Virus record (IMG/VR): IMGVR_UViG_3300029319_000537
Span: 1 to 23,173 of that record
Source of the DNA: a virus
Direction: 5' to 3' (one strand)
Length of the DNA: 23,173 nt
The position numbers were made by a program, and so were the translations under genes. The notes beneath the pieces were generated by a model. It had not been told where the DNA came from and ran no database searches. It saw nothing but the letters and a program-made list of their open reading frames with translations. This document shows positions 1 to 7,936 of this stretch, in pieces (position 1 is the first letter of the stretch; each line of letters starts with the position of its first letter).

Positions 1-1
1 C

Positions 2-58
2 TACACAGACGAGGAGGACGAGTACGTTGACTACGGTAGACGGGGAGACTACTACTGA
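2..58 (+). CDS. C-terminal end of an upstream phage protein (partial)
   Basis: An open frame enters from the left edge and ends at TGA 56-58, overlapping the next ATG (58-60) as TGATG. The 18 visible residues are dominated by Asp, Glu and Tyr (YTDEEDEYVDYGRRGDYY), so this is a strongly acidic, probably disordered C-terminal tail. The TGATG coupling matches the gene junctions seen throughout the window, which supports it as a real gene end. In related phages the gene upstream of this block is often the large terminase, but nothing visible here proves that. Confidence 0.5.
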   Translation, partial: YTDEEDEYVDYGRRGDYY

Positions 59-801
59 TGACCGAAATAAGCGCAGAGGTCAACGCTTGGCACGGCAAAG
101 TCGATGCCATAGAGCGATGGCTTAGGCCGCTTTTTCGTCGGCACTCTCGATTGGGTGGGCCAGCCTATTTTGATATCAAGGACTTTCCTGTAGCGAAGAC
201 GCTAAGCGAAAGTCACTCTGTTATCAGGGCTGAGTTCGACAAGGCCAGAGTCCGCATGGATGATTTTCCGTTGTTTCAGGATATTAGCCCTGAGCAGGTG
301 TATATCTCCAACGACGACAAGTGGAAGATGTTTTTCTTGAAGTCAAACAACATTCGCTTTGAGAAAAACTGCGAGCAGTTTCCAGAGACAATGAAGGCCG
401 TGGATAGCGACCCAAGCATTGTTTCTGCTTATTTTTCCATACTGGATTCCAACAAGATGCTGGTGCCCCACGAGGGTCCGTGGTCTGGCGTGCTGAGAAT
501 GCACTTGGGCGTGGATATCCCAACTGATGGAGAGGGCTGTACCTTGTCCGTCAGGGGTGAGCAGTATCAATGGAAGGATGGCGAAGTCGTGGTGTTTGAT
601 GACACCTACGAGCATTTTGCAATCAACCTTACGGATCACCCTCGGGTGGTCTTGTTCATGGATTACATGCGACCGCTACCGTGGCCGCTCCATGCTCTTA
701 ACAAGTTCTGTATATACATTGGTCGATTTTTTCCGTATTACAAGGTTCCGCTTACTAGACACAAAGAGTGGGAAAAGAAGTTTTACGGGGAGGACAGCTA
801 A
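58..801 (+). CDS. Aspartyl/asparaginyl beta-hydroxylase-like Fe(II)/2-oxoglutarate oxygenase
   Basis: 247 aa. The C-terminal half matches the Asp/Asn beta-hydroxylase (AspH, PF05118) family. PHEG gives a candidate iron ligand at His138, and LRMHLG carries Arg147 and His149. FDDTYEHFAIN gives a second candidate iron ligand at His186. Arg196 in HPRVVLFMDYMRP is in the place of the 2-oxoglutarate-binding arginine. The spacing follows the family pattern, in which iron is held by two histidines. The N-terminal ~115 residues are not recognised. A hydrophobic, aromatic segment near 212-230 could contact membrane. Known members hydroxylate Asp/Asn side chains in proteins or act on lipid-linked groups; the phage substrate is unknown. 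The start at 58 overlaps the upstream stop and the stop overlaps the next start, so the gene is translationally embedded in the late operon. I am confident of the fold and have no evidence for a substrate. Confidence 0.85.
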   Translation: MTEISAEVNAWHGKVDAIERWLRPLFRRHSRLGGPAYFDIKDFPVAKTLSESHSVIRAEFDKARVRMDDFPLFQDISPEQVYISNDDKWKMFFLKSNNIRFEKNCEQFPETMKAVDSDPSIVSAYFSILDSNKMLVPHEGPWSGVLRMHLGVDIPTDGEGCTLSVRGEQYQWKDGEVVVFDDTYEHFAINLTDHPRVVLFMDYMRPLPWPLHALNKFCIYIGRFFPYYKVPLTRHKEWEKKFYGEDS

Positions 802-1496
802 TGGCGTTTTTGCAGAGCAACATTCCACACTTCAAGTGCTGGGTGCGGCGTGAATACACGCACAATCACCAGAAATATCACGGTGAGTTTCTTCATGCGA
901 TGGCGATAGCAGTCACCACGATGCCATGCCGCTGTCTGAGCTTTCAGGTCATCTTCACTGGCGCTGAAACCTACGACAACGACGACCCGAATGTGCATGG
1001 AGGAGCAATGTGGGCAAGGATGCCCATAACGGCGTTAATGGCTGATACCCCCGTTGAGGAGTGGCCAGAGCCTATGCCGGTGTATGCGGCCCAGCCTTGG
1101 GACTGCTCCTCCCGCGAACACGCTGTATATGTCCTTGATAGGGCGACACCGTGTCCGTGGCTGGCAAAGATCGACGGCGAGTTCTATCCCGCCAAGTACA
1201 TGTTCACGGTGGACTACACCGATAGCGAGATTGCTGATGACCCTGCACAGCACAAGCAGAGCCATGTGATGGAGCTGTTGGATGCAGGACCGTGGACAGG
1301 GAATATCGTGGCGCTACCCAACAACCGAGTCCGGGTGACACATCCGGCGTGGTTTGAGACTGGGGAAGGGGCGCCAGACTTTAGACCGTCACAGCATGTT
1401 CACTACTCCAAGTCGGATTTGGACTATACGCTGGACGTAAACAGAGTGTTTGACAACCTATACGCAGGTACCGGTCATGATGAAGAAAATGTCTAA
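801..1496 (+). CDS. Conserved phage protein of unknown function
   Basis: 231 aa from ATG 801, which overlaps the previous stop (TAATG); an in-frame ATG at 768 would extend into the oxygenase gene and is less likely. The protein is soluble, with no signal peptide or TM segment. It is rich in Trp, His and Pro, with phrases such as MWARMPI, QPWDCSS and NRVRVTHPAWFETG. From memory it resembles a conserved protein found near terminase and portal genes in uncultured marine phages, so a packaging or head-assembly role is plausible by position only. No catalytic motif is evident. Five cysteines are present but not in a recognisable metal-binding spacing. Confidence 0.75.
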   Translation: MAFLQSNIPHFKCWVRREYTHNHQKYHGEFLHAMAIAVTTMPCRCLSFQVIFTGAETYDNDDPNVHGGAMWARMPITALMADTPVEEWPEPMPVYAAQPWDCSSREHAVYVLDRATPCPWLAKIDGEFYPAKYMFTVDYTDSEIADDPAQHKQSHVMELLDAGPWTGNIVALPNNRVRVTHPAWFETGEGAPDFRPSQHVHYSKSDLDYTLDVNRVFDNLYAGTGHDEENV

Positions 1497-1779
1497 GATG
1501 TACGCCGCTGGCGGGAAAACGGGCGATAAGCTCAAGATGGTCAAGAACAAAGAGGGCAAAGAGGTGCCTTTCTTTGCGGCTGACGGTGAAGGCAAGATGA
1601 TGGGCGGTGGCATGGTCCCTAAGACCAAGGGCTACTTTAAGGGCGGCAAAACAAAAGGTTACTCCAAGGGCGGGAAAATTCCTGACGTGGGGGAGCCGGT
1701 GCCTTTTCACCCAATGAAGCCTCCGCGGGGGCCGAAGCCCCCGAAGGCTAGAAAAGGGCCCAAAAGGCGCAAAGCGTAA
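1477..1779 (+). CDS. Small basic Lys/Gly-rich phage protein with KGGK repeats
   Basis: 100 aa from ATG 1477, overlapping the previous gene by 20 nt; an in-frame upstream start at 1450 would add nine residues inside the previous gene. The sequence is low-complexity: Lys, Gly and Met in the first half (GYFKGGKTKGYSKGGK around residues 54-69), then a Pro/Lys/Arg tail ending PKRRKA. No fold is recognised and it is probably largely disordered. Its YxKGGK phrase recurs at the N-termini of two other small proteins in this window (genes at 8896 and 9483). It lies 2 nt upstream of the portal gene. A nucleic-acid-binding or capsid-interior role is an inference from charge alone. Confidence 0.7.
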   Translation: MMKKMSKMYAAGGKTGDKLKMVKNKEGKEVPFFAADGEGKMMGGGMVPKTKGYFKGGKTKGYSKGGKIPDVGEPVPFHPMKPPRGPKPPKARKGPKRRKA

Positions 1780-1781
1780 TA

Positions 1782-4223
1782 ATGGCTATTGATCGGGCGC
1801 TAGGCGCCGAAATGCCCAGCCCAGATGAGTCTGCGTTGGAGATAGTGATCGAGAATCCTGACTCTGTCGGCATCTTTGATGATGACGGCGGTATGGTGAT
1901 CGACCTTGACCCGCAAGGCTCACCCCTGATGGGTATTCAGCATGACTCCAATCTTGTTGATTACCTGTCTAACGGGGATTTGGACATGCTGGCGTCCGAG
2001 CTTGTTGGCGCTTTTGAGGCGGACAGGAACAGCCGAGCAGATTGGGAAGACTCGTATATCCGGGGTCTAGACCTCTTGGGCCTCAAGTTTGAGGATAGGT
2101 CTACCCCTTGGGAGGGCGCTTGTGGTGTTTTCCACCCAATGCTGTCAGAGGCTGTTATTCGCTTTCAGGCGCAGACAATACAGGAGATTTATCCTGCAAG
2201 CGGCCCTGTAAAAACGACCATTGTCGGCAAGATTAACGACGACAAGACAAAGCAGGCCCATCGGGTACAGAACTACCTTAACTACCTGATTACACAGAGA
2301 ATGACGGAGTATCGCACCGAGACGGAGAAGCTCCTGTTTTCTCTGCCGATTGCCGGTTCCGCATTCCGAAAGGTGTATTACGACCCCAGTATGGGGCGTC
2401 CATGCGCCATGTTTGTGCCGGCTGAAGACTTCGTGGTCAGTTATGGTGCGTCCGACCTGTCAACGTGCGAGCGTGCAACCCATGTAATGAAGCGCACTGC
2501 GAACGAGATTCGCAAGTTACAGGTTGCGGGCTTCTATGCGGATGTAGATCTACCGGCGCCGTCTCCTGACTTGTCAGAGATACAGGCCAAGTACGACCGC
2601 CTGACCGGAGACTCAGAGAATTACGATTACGACAACCGGCATACCCTCTTGGAGATGCAGGTTGACATAGACCTTGTCGGCTTTGAAGACACAGACAAGG
2701 GCCAGCCCACAGGCATCGCACTGCCGTATGTCGTTACGATTGACAAGTCATCAAGAACAATCTTGTCTATTCGTCGCAACTGGCACGAGGGCGATGACCG
2801 TAAGATGCGGCGTGAGCACTATGTCCACTACCAGTATCTGCCCGGACTCGGATTTTACGGGTTCGGTCTAGTCCATATGATTGGCGGGCTGTCTAAGTCT
2901 GCCACAGCAATACTCAGGCAGTTGGTTGACGCGGGCACCCTGTCCAATCTTCCGGGTGGACTAAAGTCTCGCGGCTTGAGAATTAAGGGTGACGATACCC
3001 CGATCATGCCCGGAGAGTTCCGGGATGTGGATGTTCCCGGCGGTGCCATCAGGGACAACATAGCATTCTTGCCATACAAAGAGCCTAGCGGCGTCCTGTA
3101 TCAGCTCCTTGGCGATATCGTGCAGGAAGGCCGTAGATTCGCGTCAGCGGCGGATGTGAAGGCGTCCGATATCAATGGCGAGGCCCCTGTCGGCACTACG
3201 CTGGCGGTCCTTGAGCGGGAGATGAAGGTGTTGAGCGCGGTTCAGAGCCGTGTCCACCATGCCGTCTCGCGGGAGCTGAAGATCCTTTCTGGGCTTGTCC
3301 GTGATTACGGCCCAGAGGTGTACCCATATGAGCCCGACGAGGGTCCGCTGGTGGAGGCGGACTTTGACGACAGGATAGACATTATTCCGGTCAGCGATCC
3401 AAATGCAGGGACGATGGCGCAGAGAATTATGCAGTATCAGGCGGCGTTGCAGTTGGCGTCTCAGGCACCCCAGATGTATGACATGCCACTGCTTCACCGC
3501 CAGATGTTAGAGGTACTGGGCATTCAAGACGCAGACAAGGTCGTTCCGCTTGAGGATGACCTGAAGCCGACTGACCCTGTTAGCGAGAACATGAACCTGA
3601 TCAATGGTGAGCCGGTCAAGGCGTTTATTTACCAAGATCACGAGGCGCACATTCAGGTTCACATGTCTCTGACAGAGAACCCTGAGGTCATGAAGCTGAT
3701 GGCGAAAAGCCCCGGAGCCAAGGCGGCTCAAGCGGCTATGGCCTCCCACATCGCTGAGCACGTTGCATTTGCGTATCGTCAGCGCATTGAGAAGGAGCTG
3801 GGCGTACAGCTACCGCCACCAGACGAGCCGATGCCTGAGGATATCGAATATCGCATCTCTCAACTGGTTGCCCCTGCCGCCGCTCAGGTTACAGGCAAGG
3901 CACAGCAACAGGCTCAGGCTGAGCAAAATGCACAGCAACAACAAGATCCTGTTATCCAGATGCAACAGAAAGAGCTTCAGATCAAGGAGCAAGCGGCTCA
4001 GGCCAAGGCACAGACAGAGATGGCCAAGATTCAGGCTGACCTGCAAAAGGCCGAGGGCAAGGCCATGCTCGACATGCAGAAGATGGAGCAGGAAGAGCGC
4101 CTTGAGGCGGCGAAGCTCGCGGCCAAGATCGACTCAAACAAAGACAATATCCAATCTCGTGAGGAGATCGAAGGATTTAAGTCAGGATTTAATCTCGTTA
4201 GGGACTTGATTGACAATGACTGA
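1782..4223 (+). CDS. Portal protein (P22-type large portal)
   Basis: 813 aa. The portal forms the dodecameric ring at one capsid vertex through which DNA enters and leaves. The region around residues 95-260 (DRSTPWEGACGVFHPMLSE, then IQEIYPASGPVKT and a PAEDFVV segment) is typical of large P22-like portals in podoviruses. A central region with PGGLKSRGLRI and a GEFRDVDVPGG turn resembles the crown/stem-loop area. The last ~110 residues are Gln/Ala/Lys/Glu-rich and strongly coiled-coil forming (repeated AQ and KAQ), consistent with a helical barrel. It is longer than the P22 portal (725 aa), mainly because of acidic N-terminal and coiled C-terminal extensions. It starts 2 nt after the previous stop and its end overlaps the next gene. 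Confidence 0.92.
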   Translation: MAIDRALGAEMPSPDESALEIVIENPDSVGIFDDDGGMVIDLDPQGSPLMGIQHDSNLVDYLSNGDLDMLASELVGAFEADRNSRADWEDSYIRGLDLLGLKFEDRSTPWEGACGVFHPMLSEAVIRFQAQTIQEIYPASGPVKTTIVGKINDDKTKQAHRVQNYLNYLITQRMTEYRTETEKLLFSLPIAGSAFRKVYYDPSMGRPCAMFVPAEDFVVSYGASDLSTCERATHVMKRTANEIRKLQVAGFYADVDLPAPSPDLSEIQAKYDRLTGDSENYDYDNRHTLLEMQVDIDLVGFEDTDKGQPTGIALPYVVTIDKSSRTILSIRRNWHEGDDRKMRREHYVHYQYLPGLGFYGFGLVHMIGGLSKSATAILRQLVDAGTLSNLPGGLKSRGLRIKGDDTPIMPGEFRDVDVPGGAIRDNIAFLPYKEPSGVLYQLLGDIVQEGRRFASAADVKASDINGEAPVGTTLAVLEREMKVLSAVQSRVHHAVSRELKILSGLVRDYGPEVYPYEPDEGPLVEADFDDRIDIIPVSDPNAGTMAQRIMQYQAALQLASQAPQMYDMPLLHRQMLEVLGIQDADKVVPLEDDLKPTDPVSENMNLINGEPVKAFIYQDHEAHIQVHMSLTENPEVMKLMAKSPGAKAAQAAMASHIAEHVAFAYRQRIEKELGVQLPPPDEPMPEDIEYRISQLVAPAAAQVTGKAQQQAQAEQNAQQQQDPVIQMQQKELQIKEQAAQAKAQTEMAKIQADLQKAEGKAMLDMQKMEQEERLEAAKLAAKIDSNKDNIQSREEIEGFKSGFNLVRDLIDND

Positions 4224-4416
4224 ACATGCTACTAATAACATGTTAGGAGCACTACAAGCTGTTATTCGTGGTCATATGAACGAAATTACGGATCATTTAG
4301 CAACGGGTTCGTGTCGTGACATGAATGAGTACAGCAAGTGCGTAGGAATTATTGAAGGCTTGGCATATGCCGAGCGCGAACTGCTCGACCTTAACGCAAG
4401 GATAGATCGGGAATAG
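4216..4416 (+). CDS. Small helical protein following portal
   Basis: 66 aa from ATG 4216, which overlaps the portal stop (TGA 4221-4223); an in-frame TTG at 4210 would add two residues. The protein is predicted all-helical, with motifs MNEITDHLATGSCRDMNEY and VGIIEGLAYAERELLDL. It resembles short helical proteins encoded just after portal in many marine podovirus-like genomes. No function is established that I know of. Tight coupling to portal suggests it is made together with the portal or procapsid proteins. No TM segment or signal peptide. Confidence 0.8.
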   Translation: MTEHATNNMLGALQAVIRGHMNEITDHLATGSCRDMNEYSKCVGIIEGLAYAERELLDLNARIDRE

Positions 4417-4419
4417 TTT

Positions 4420-4464
4420 CGCCGCAGGAAGCGGCGCTAGGCGACTCCGAACGCCACTATTCGG
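4420..4464 (+). other. Two tandem hairpins in the leader before the co-chaperonin gene
   Basis: The only sizeable gap in the head block before the capsid gene (4417-4481) holds two inverted repeats. The first is CGCCGC(4420-4425)-AGGAA-GCGGCG(4431-4436), a perfect 6-bp GC stem. The second is CCGAA(4447-4451)-8 nt-TTCGG(4460-4464). Neither is followed by a T-run, so a classical terminator is unlikely. They may act as mRNA processing or stability elements, or adjust translation of the co-chaperonin gene, whose GGAAG ribosome site begins 5 nt after the second hairpin. Confidence 0.4.
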
Positions 4465-4481
4465 TGCATGGAAGTAACACT

Positions 4482-4832
4482 ATGGAAGAGCCAAAAACGG
4501 CCAGCCAGCTCCCAGAACCCAAGGGGTACAAGCTACTTATCGCACTGCCAGAGCCCGACGAAGTTACCGAGGGCGGCATTATCAAGGCAAAGCAGACGAT
4601 GGAGATCGAAGAGATCGGGTCGATCTGCGGCTTTGTTCTGAAGATGGGTCCAGATGCCTATGAGGACGAAAAAAAATTTCCACATGGCCCTTATTGCAAA
4701 GAGGGTGATTGGATTTTGATGCGTTCTTATAGCGGCACTAGATTCAAGATTCACGGTAAAGAGTTTCGTTTGATCAACGACGACAGCGTTGAAGCAGTTG
4801 TCGAAGACCCGAGGGGGATTGAGAAGGTATGA
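4482..4832 (+). CDS. GroES-like co-chaperonin
   Basis: 116 aa from ATG 4482, preceded by GGAAG at 4470-4474 with a 7-nt spacer; an in-frame GTG at 4464 is possible but less well placed. It matches the phage co-chaperonin family related to GroES and T4 gp31. Features are GYKLLIALPEPDE at the start of a beta-barrel, an EGGII phrase (residues 30-34) where the GroES mobile loop carries its GGI-V-L GroEL-binding tripeptide, then GFVLKMGPDAY, a CKEGDWILMRSYSGTRFKI strand pair, and a C-terminal ND-DSVEAVV strand as in GroES. Known relatives cap GroEL and enlarge the folding chamber for capsid protein. Its place between portal and scaffold/capsid genes supports that role. The ATGA overlap couples it to the scaffold gene. 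Confidence 0.85.
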   Translation: MEEPKTASQLPEPKGYKLLIALPEPDEVTEGGIIKAKQTMEIEEIGSICGFVLKMGPDAYEDEKKFPHGPYCKEGDWILMRSYSGTRFKIHGKEFRLINDDSVEAVVEDPRGIEKV

Positions 4833-5881
4833 GCGAAGAACAGGCACAGTTTGAAGAATCGCCAATGTCTGCTGAAGAGAAGTTCCTAGGCGTCAAAACG
4901 ACTATTGGTGACAAGTCAGAGCCATCCGATGTTGACATTGAGGTGGTTGACGACCGCGAGCCGCAGGACCGCAAGCCGCCGCCAAAGCAGACAAAGTCTG
5001 ATGAGGATGACGAGCTTCAAGGCTATGGCGAAAAGGTCAAAAAGCGAATAAACAAGTTACGCTACGAGCAACACGAAGAGCGTCGGCGTCGTGAAGATGC
5101 CGAGAGGATGCGTGAAGAGGCCGTCCGCGTAGCCAAGCAGTATGCAGAGCAGAACCAGAATCTCCAGAAGATTTTGAGTCAGGGCGAAGGCGTACTGCTG
5201 AATCAGTCTCAGAAGCGTGCTGAGATGCAGATGCAAAACGCCGAGGCGCGTTTGCGACAGGCGGTAGAGGAGGGCAACACAGAGGCCCAGATTCAGGCTC
5301 AAAAAGACCTGAACTCAGCGCAGATGGAGGTTGATAGTCTTGGTAAGAGAACCACAGACTACAAGCAAAATCGCGCTCCTCGGCAGGAGTCTGATGAGGC
5401 TAGACGGTATCGCGAGCACCAGCAGATGCTTGCACAGCAGTATGCCGCCCAGCAGGCCCAGCAAGCTCAGCAAGCTCAGCAGGCTCAGGTAAAGCCTAGC
5501 GAGAAGGCGATGAACTGGGCTGAAAACAACAAGTGGTTTCAGTCAGACGACCATATGGAGATGACGGCCTACGCCTACGGGGTGCACGAAACCCTGATCA
5601 GGCAAGAGGGCGCTGATCCAGAGTCTGATGAGTATTACGACGAGCTGGACAAGCGTGTCCGGTCTCGTTTTCCAGAATACTTCGATGAGGAAAGTACCGG
5701 CTCGGTGGAGCAATCCACCTCTTCGACCTCTCGGAGCCCCTCCGTGGTGGTGGCGCCTTCCGCAAGGAACAATGGTGCCAAACCACGCAAAGTGAAGTTG
5801 AGCCGTACCCAAGTCGCACTCGCTAAGCGGCTTGGTCTAACCCCGGAACAATATGCCAACCAGTTACTCAAGGAGAGCTAA
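4829..5881 (+). CDS. Procapsid scaffolding protein
   Basis: 350 aa, start overlapping the previous stop (ATGA). The N-terminus is acidic and disordered (~1-70). A long charged coiled coil follows (~70-180, with EEHRRRREDAERMREE-like heptads), then a Gln/Ala tract (QQAQQAQQAQ, ~203-216). A conserved helical part follows (WAENNKWFQSDD, TAYAYGVHETLI, DEYYDELDKRVRSRFPEYF). A basic C-terminus ends in VKLSRTQVALAKRLGLTPEQYA. Helical, charged, with a basic helix-turn-helix-like C-terminus and located before the major capsid gene: this is the standard profile of phage scaffolds, which bind capsid protein through the basic C-terminus and leave before DNA packaging. The QA tract comes from a CAGCAAGCT-type DNA repeat (about 5450-5490), a possible length-variable site. 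Confidence 0.85.
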   Translation: MSEEQAQFEESPMSAEEKFLGVKTTIGDKSEPSDVDIEVVDDREPQDRKPPPKQTKSDEDDELQGYGEKVKKRINKLRYEQHEERRRREDAERMREEAVRVAKQYAEQNQNLQKILSQGEGVLLNQSQKRAEMQMQNAEARLRQAVEEGNTEAQIQAQKDLNSAQMEVDSLGKRTTDYKQNRAPRQESDEARRYREHQQMLAQQYAAQQAQQAQQAQQAQVKPSEKAMNWAENNKWFQSDDHMEMTAYAYGVHETLIRQEGADPESDEYYDELDKRVRSRFPEYFDEESTGSVEQSTSSTSRSPSVVVAPSARNNGAKPRKVKLSRTQVALAKRLGLTPEQYANQLLKES

Positions 5882-5883
5882 TT

Positions 5884-6336
5884 ATGGCAGAAGAGCGCAC
5901 AAAGCGAGAAGCAGAGTCTCGCACCGCTGAGGAGCGTCCCTCAGACTCGTGGTTGCCGGCATCTATCTTGCCCAACCCTGATCCTGTGGACGGATGGGTG
6001 TTCCGTTGGATAAGAACCAGCACGCTGGGGAAGGCCGACAACACCAACGTCTCTCAGAAGTTTCGTGACGGCTGGGTCCCGGTGAAAGCCGAGGATCATC
6101 CTGAGCTGGAGGTCATGTCAGATATCGACTCTCGTTTTGAGGGCAATATCGAGATTGGCGGATTGCTGTTATGCAAGGCGCCAGAGGCCAAAGCCAAACA
6201 GCGTGACAGATACTATGAGCAAGTGGCCGCAAGCCAAATGGAGTCTGTGGACAACAACTTCCTCAAGCAAAACGACCCCCGAATGCCCGTTCTACAACCA
6301 GAGCGGTCCACTCGGACAACCTTTGGTCGAAGCTGA
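5884..6336 (+). CDS. Conserved virion-associated protein between scaffold and capsid
   Basis: 150 aa, preceded by AAGGAGAG, a good ribosome site. It contains WLPASILPNPDPVDGW, FRWIRTSTLGKADNTNV, KFRDGWVPVKAEDHPE and a C-terminal NNFLKQNDPRMP phrase. I recall this pattern from proteins encoded just before the capsid gene in many marine podovirus-like phages. No enzymatic motif, signal peptide or TM segment. Position and conservation suggest a minor capsid or head-assembly factor, but its function is not known to me. The N-terminal ~20 residues are highly charged and probably disordered. Confidence 0.75.
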   Translation: MAEERTKREAESRTAEERPSDSWLPASILPNPDPVDGWVFRWIRTSTLGKADNTNVSQKFRDGWVPVKAEDHPELEVMSDIDSRFEGNIEIGGLLLCKAPEAKAKQRDRYYEQVAASQMESVDNNFLKQNDPRMPVLQPERSTRTTFGRS

Positions 6337-6385
6337 CTTCGTTAGTCGGAGCGGCTTCGTTATCTGATCCTTTAAGGAGATAAAG

Positions 6386-6973
6386 ATGGCTAGTACAGCT
6401 ACTCCAATGGGTGCGGAACCCGTAGGCACTCTCAGTGCTTCCGGCTCCTTCACCGGTAAGGTTCGCCACATCAAGATTGCCAACAACTATGGCACGGCAA
6501 TCTTTTATGGCGATTTTGTCAAGTTGGTTAGTTCTGGTACGGTAGAAAAGTCGGCGATTACCACTGCCGTTGTTGCAGGAACTGTTGGCATTTTTGTCGG
6601 CTGTGCCTACACCGATCCCAACACCAACCAAAAGACCTTTAACCAGCAGTATCCGGCTTCAACTGCGGCGGATGACATCGTGGCATACGTCGTAGATGAT
6701 CCTAAGCTGGTGTTCCAGATGCAGGGTGATGGCTCTATCGCTCAAACTGGTTTAGGTAACAACGTAAAGGCAATCAGCACTGCCGGCTCAACCTCTATTG
6801 GCCGCAGTAAGAACGCGCTTGACGCTGATTCGATTGCTGTTACCAACACGTTCCCACTCCGAATCATAGACTTTGTTGACGGGCCTAACAGTGCGGTAGG
6901 TGATTCATTCACCGATTGCATTGTTACTTGGGCGCCCGGAAGCCATGCCTATGACGTAACACTTGGCGTTTAA
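6386..6973 (+). CDS. Structural protein, probable head decoration or minor capsid protein
   Basis: 195 aa with a strong ribosome site (TTTAAGGAGATAAAG before ATG 6386). The composition is Gly/Thr/Ala/Val-rich and beta-strand-like. It starts MASTATPMGAEPVGTL and continues through NNYGTAIFYGDFVKLV, AYTDPNTNQ and VVDDPKLVFQMQ. This pattern is common in marine phage proteins encoded next to the major capsid gene and usually labelled structural. A capsid-decorating role is an inference from position, strong translation signals and beta-rich composition. No signal peptide or TM segment. Confidence 0.75.
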   Translation: MASTATPMGAEPVGTLSASGSFTGKVRHIKIANNYGTAIFYGDFVKLVSSGTVEKSAITTAVVAGTVGIFVGCAYTDPNTNQKTFNQQYPASTAADDIVAYVVDDPKLVFQMQGDGSIAQTGLGNNVKAISTAGSTSIGRSKNALDADSIAVTNTFPLRIIDFVDGPNSAVGDSFTDCIVTWAPGSHAYDVTLGV

Positions 6974-6986
6974 GGAGACCTAAGAA

Positions 6987-7895
6987 ATGGCTATTTCACG
7001 CGCACAAATGCTGAAAGAACTGCTCCCCGGTCTGAACGCCCTGTTCGGTCTGGAGTATGAGCGGTACGATGACGAGCACACGATGATTTACGAAACTGAA
7101 TCATCCGAGCGTTCGTTTGAAGAAGAGGTGAAGCTGTCTGGATTCGGTGCGGCACCGGTCAAGGCTGAAGGCGCCGCCATCAGCTACGACTCTGCCCAAG
7201 AGTCTTTCACTGCTCGCTATAACCACGAGACCATCGCTCTTGGCTTCTCCATCACGGAAGAGGCTATGGAGGATAACCTGTATGACTCACTGTCTGCTCG
7301 TTATACGAAGTCGCTGGCTCGGGCTATGGCTCATACGAAGCAGGTCAAAGCGGCCAACCCGCTTAACGACGGCTTCAACAGCTTCAACTCTGGTGACGGC
7401 GTAACGCTGTTCAGCACATCTCACCCGCTGGTAAACGGTGGCACCAACGCCAACCGTCCTACCACTGCGGCTGATTTGAATGAGACCTCTCTGGAAGATG
7501 CAGTGATTAACATCGCCGCATTTACCGATGAGCGTGGTCTGCTGATCGCGGCACGTCCCCGTCGTTTGATCGTTCCACCCGCGCTTCAGTTTGTGGCAAC
7601 TCGCTTGCTTGAGACTGATGGACGTGTTGGCACGGCTGACAACGACATCAACGCCCTTCGCAACAACGGTTCGATCCCGGAAGGCTACTCAGTCAACCAC
7701 TTCCTGACTGACACCAACGCCTTCTTCATCATTACCGATGTACCGAACGGCATGAAGCACTTCCAGCGTACCGCGCTGGAGACCTCGATGGACGGCGACT
7801 TTGACACCGGCAATGTTCGGTACAAGGCTCGTGAGCGATACAGCTTCGGCGTATCCGATCCTCTGGGCATCTACGGATCACCCGGAACGTCCTAA
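6987..7895 (+). CDS. Major capsid protein (Mu gpT-like, HK97 fold)
   Basis: 302 aa, preceded by AAGGAGACC, a strong ribosome site. It starts MAISRAQMLKELLPGLNALFG and continues with FGLEYERY, FEEEVKLSGFG and ISYDSAQ. The segment FTARYNHETIALGFSITEEA is characteristic of the Mu-like major head subunit gpT family. AARPRRLIVPPALQF and YKARERYSFGVSDP near the end also fit that family. The size fits capsid proteins of this type. It follows scaffold genes and is followed at once by a strong terminator, both as expected for a highly expressed capsid gene. No processing protease is visible in the window. The N-terminal ISRAQM peptide recurs in a 41-aa basic protein at 9757. Confidence 0.92.
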   Translation: MAISRAQMLKELLPGLNALFGLEYERYDDEHTMIYETESSERSFEEEVKLSGFGAAPVKAEGAAISYDSAQESFTARYNHETIALGFSITEEAMEDNLYDSLSARYTKSLARAMAHTKQVKAANPLNDGFNSFNSGDGVTLFSTSHPLVNGGTNANRPTTAADLNETSLEDAVINIAAFTDERGLLIAARPRRLIVPPALQFVATRLLETDGRVGTADNDINALRNNGSIPEGYSVNHFLTDTNAFFIITDVPNGMKHFQRTALETSMDGDFDTGNVRYKARERYSFGVSDPLGIYGSPGTS

Positions 7896-7901
7896 TCTTA
7901 C

Positions 7902-7926
7902 GGGGGCTTCGGCCCCCTTTTCTTTT
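7902..7926 (+). terminator. Intrinsic terminator after the capsid gene (UUCG tetraloop)
   Basis: GGGGGC (7902-7907), TTCG loop (7908-7911), GCCCCC (7912-7917), then TTTTCTTTT. The C(UUCG)G tetraloop is an exceptionally stable hairpin closure, and the stem is a perfect 6 bp of G-C. It begins 7 nt after the capsid stop codon. It probably ends or strongly attenuates the head-gene transcript, letting capsid mRNA outnumber downstream messages. Confidence 0.9.
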
Positions 7927-7936
7927 CCTGACTAAT

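Noticed and set aside
527-853. 108-aa + frame ORF spanning the end of the oxygenase gene
   Set aside because: It overlaps two genes supported by family motifs and by TAATG coupling, and has no recognisable features of its own.
3763-4209. 148-aa ORF in another + frame of the portal gene
   Set aside because: An Arg/Ser-rich shadow of the Gln/Ala/Lys coiled-coil end. The portal frame continues the family through this region.
6333-6349. Hairpin CTGACT-TCGTT-AGTCGG after the gene at 5884
   Set aside because: Short stem with a G-U pair, overlapping the stop codon, no T-run. Too weak to call a terminator.
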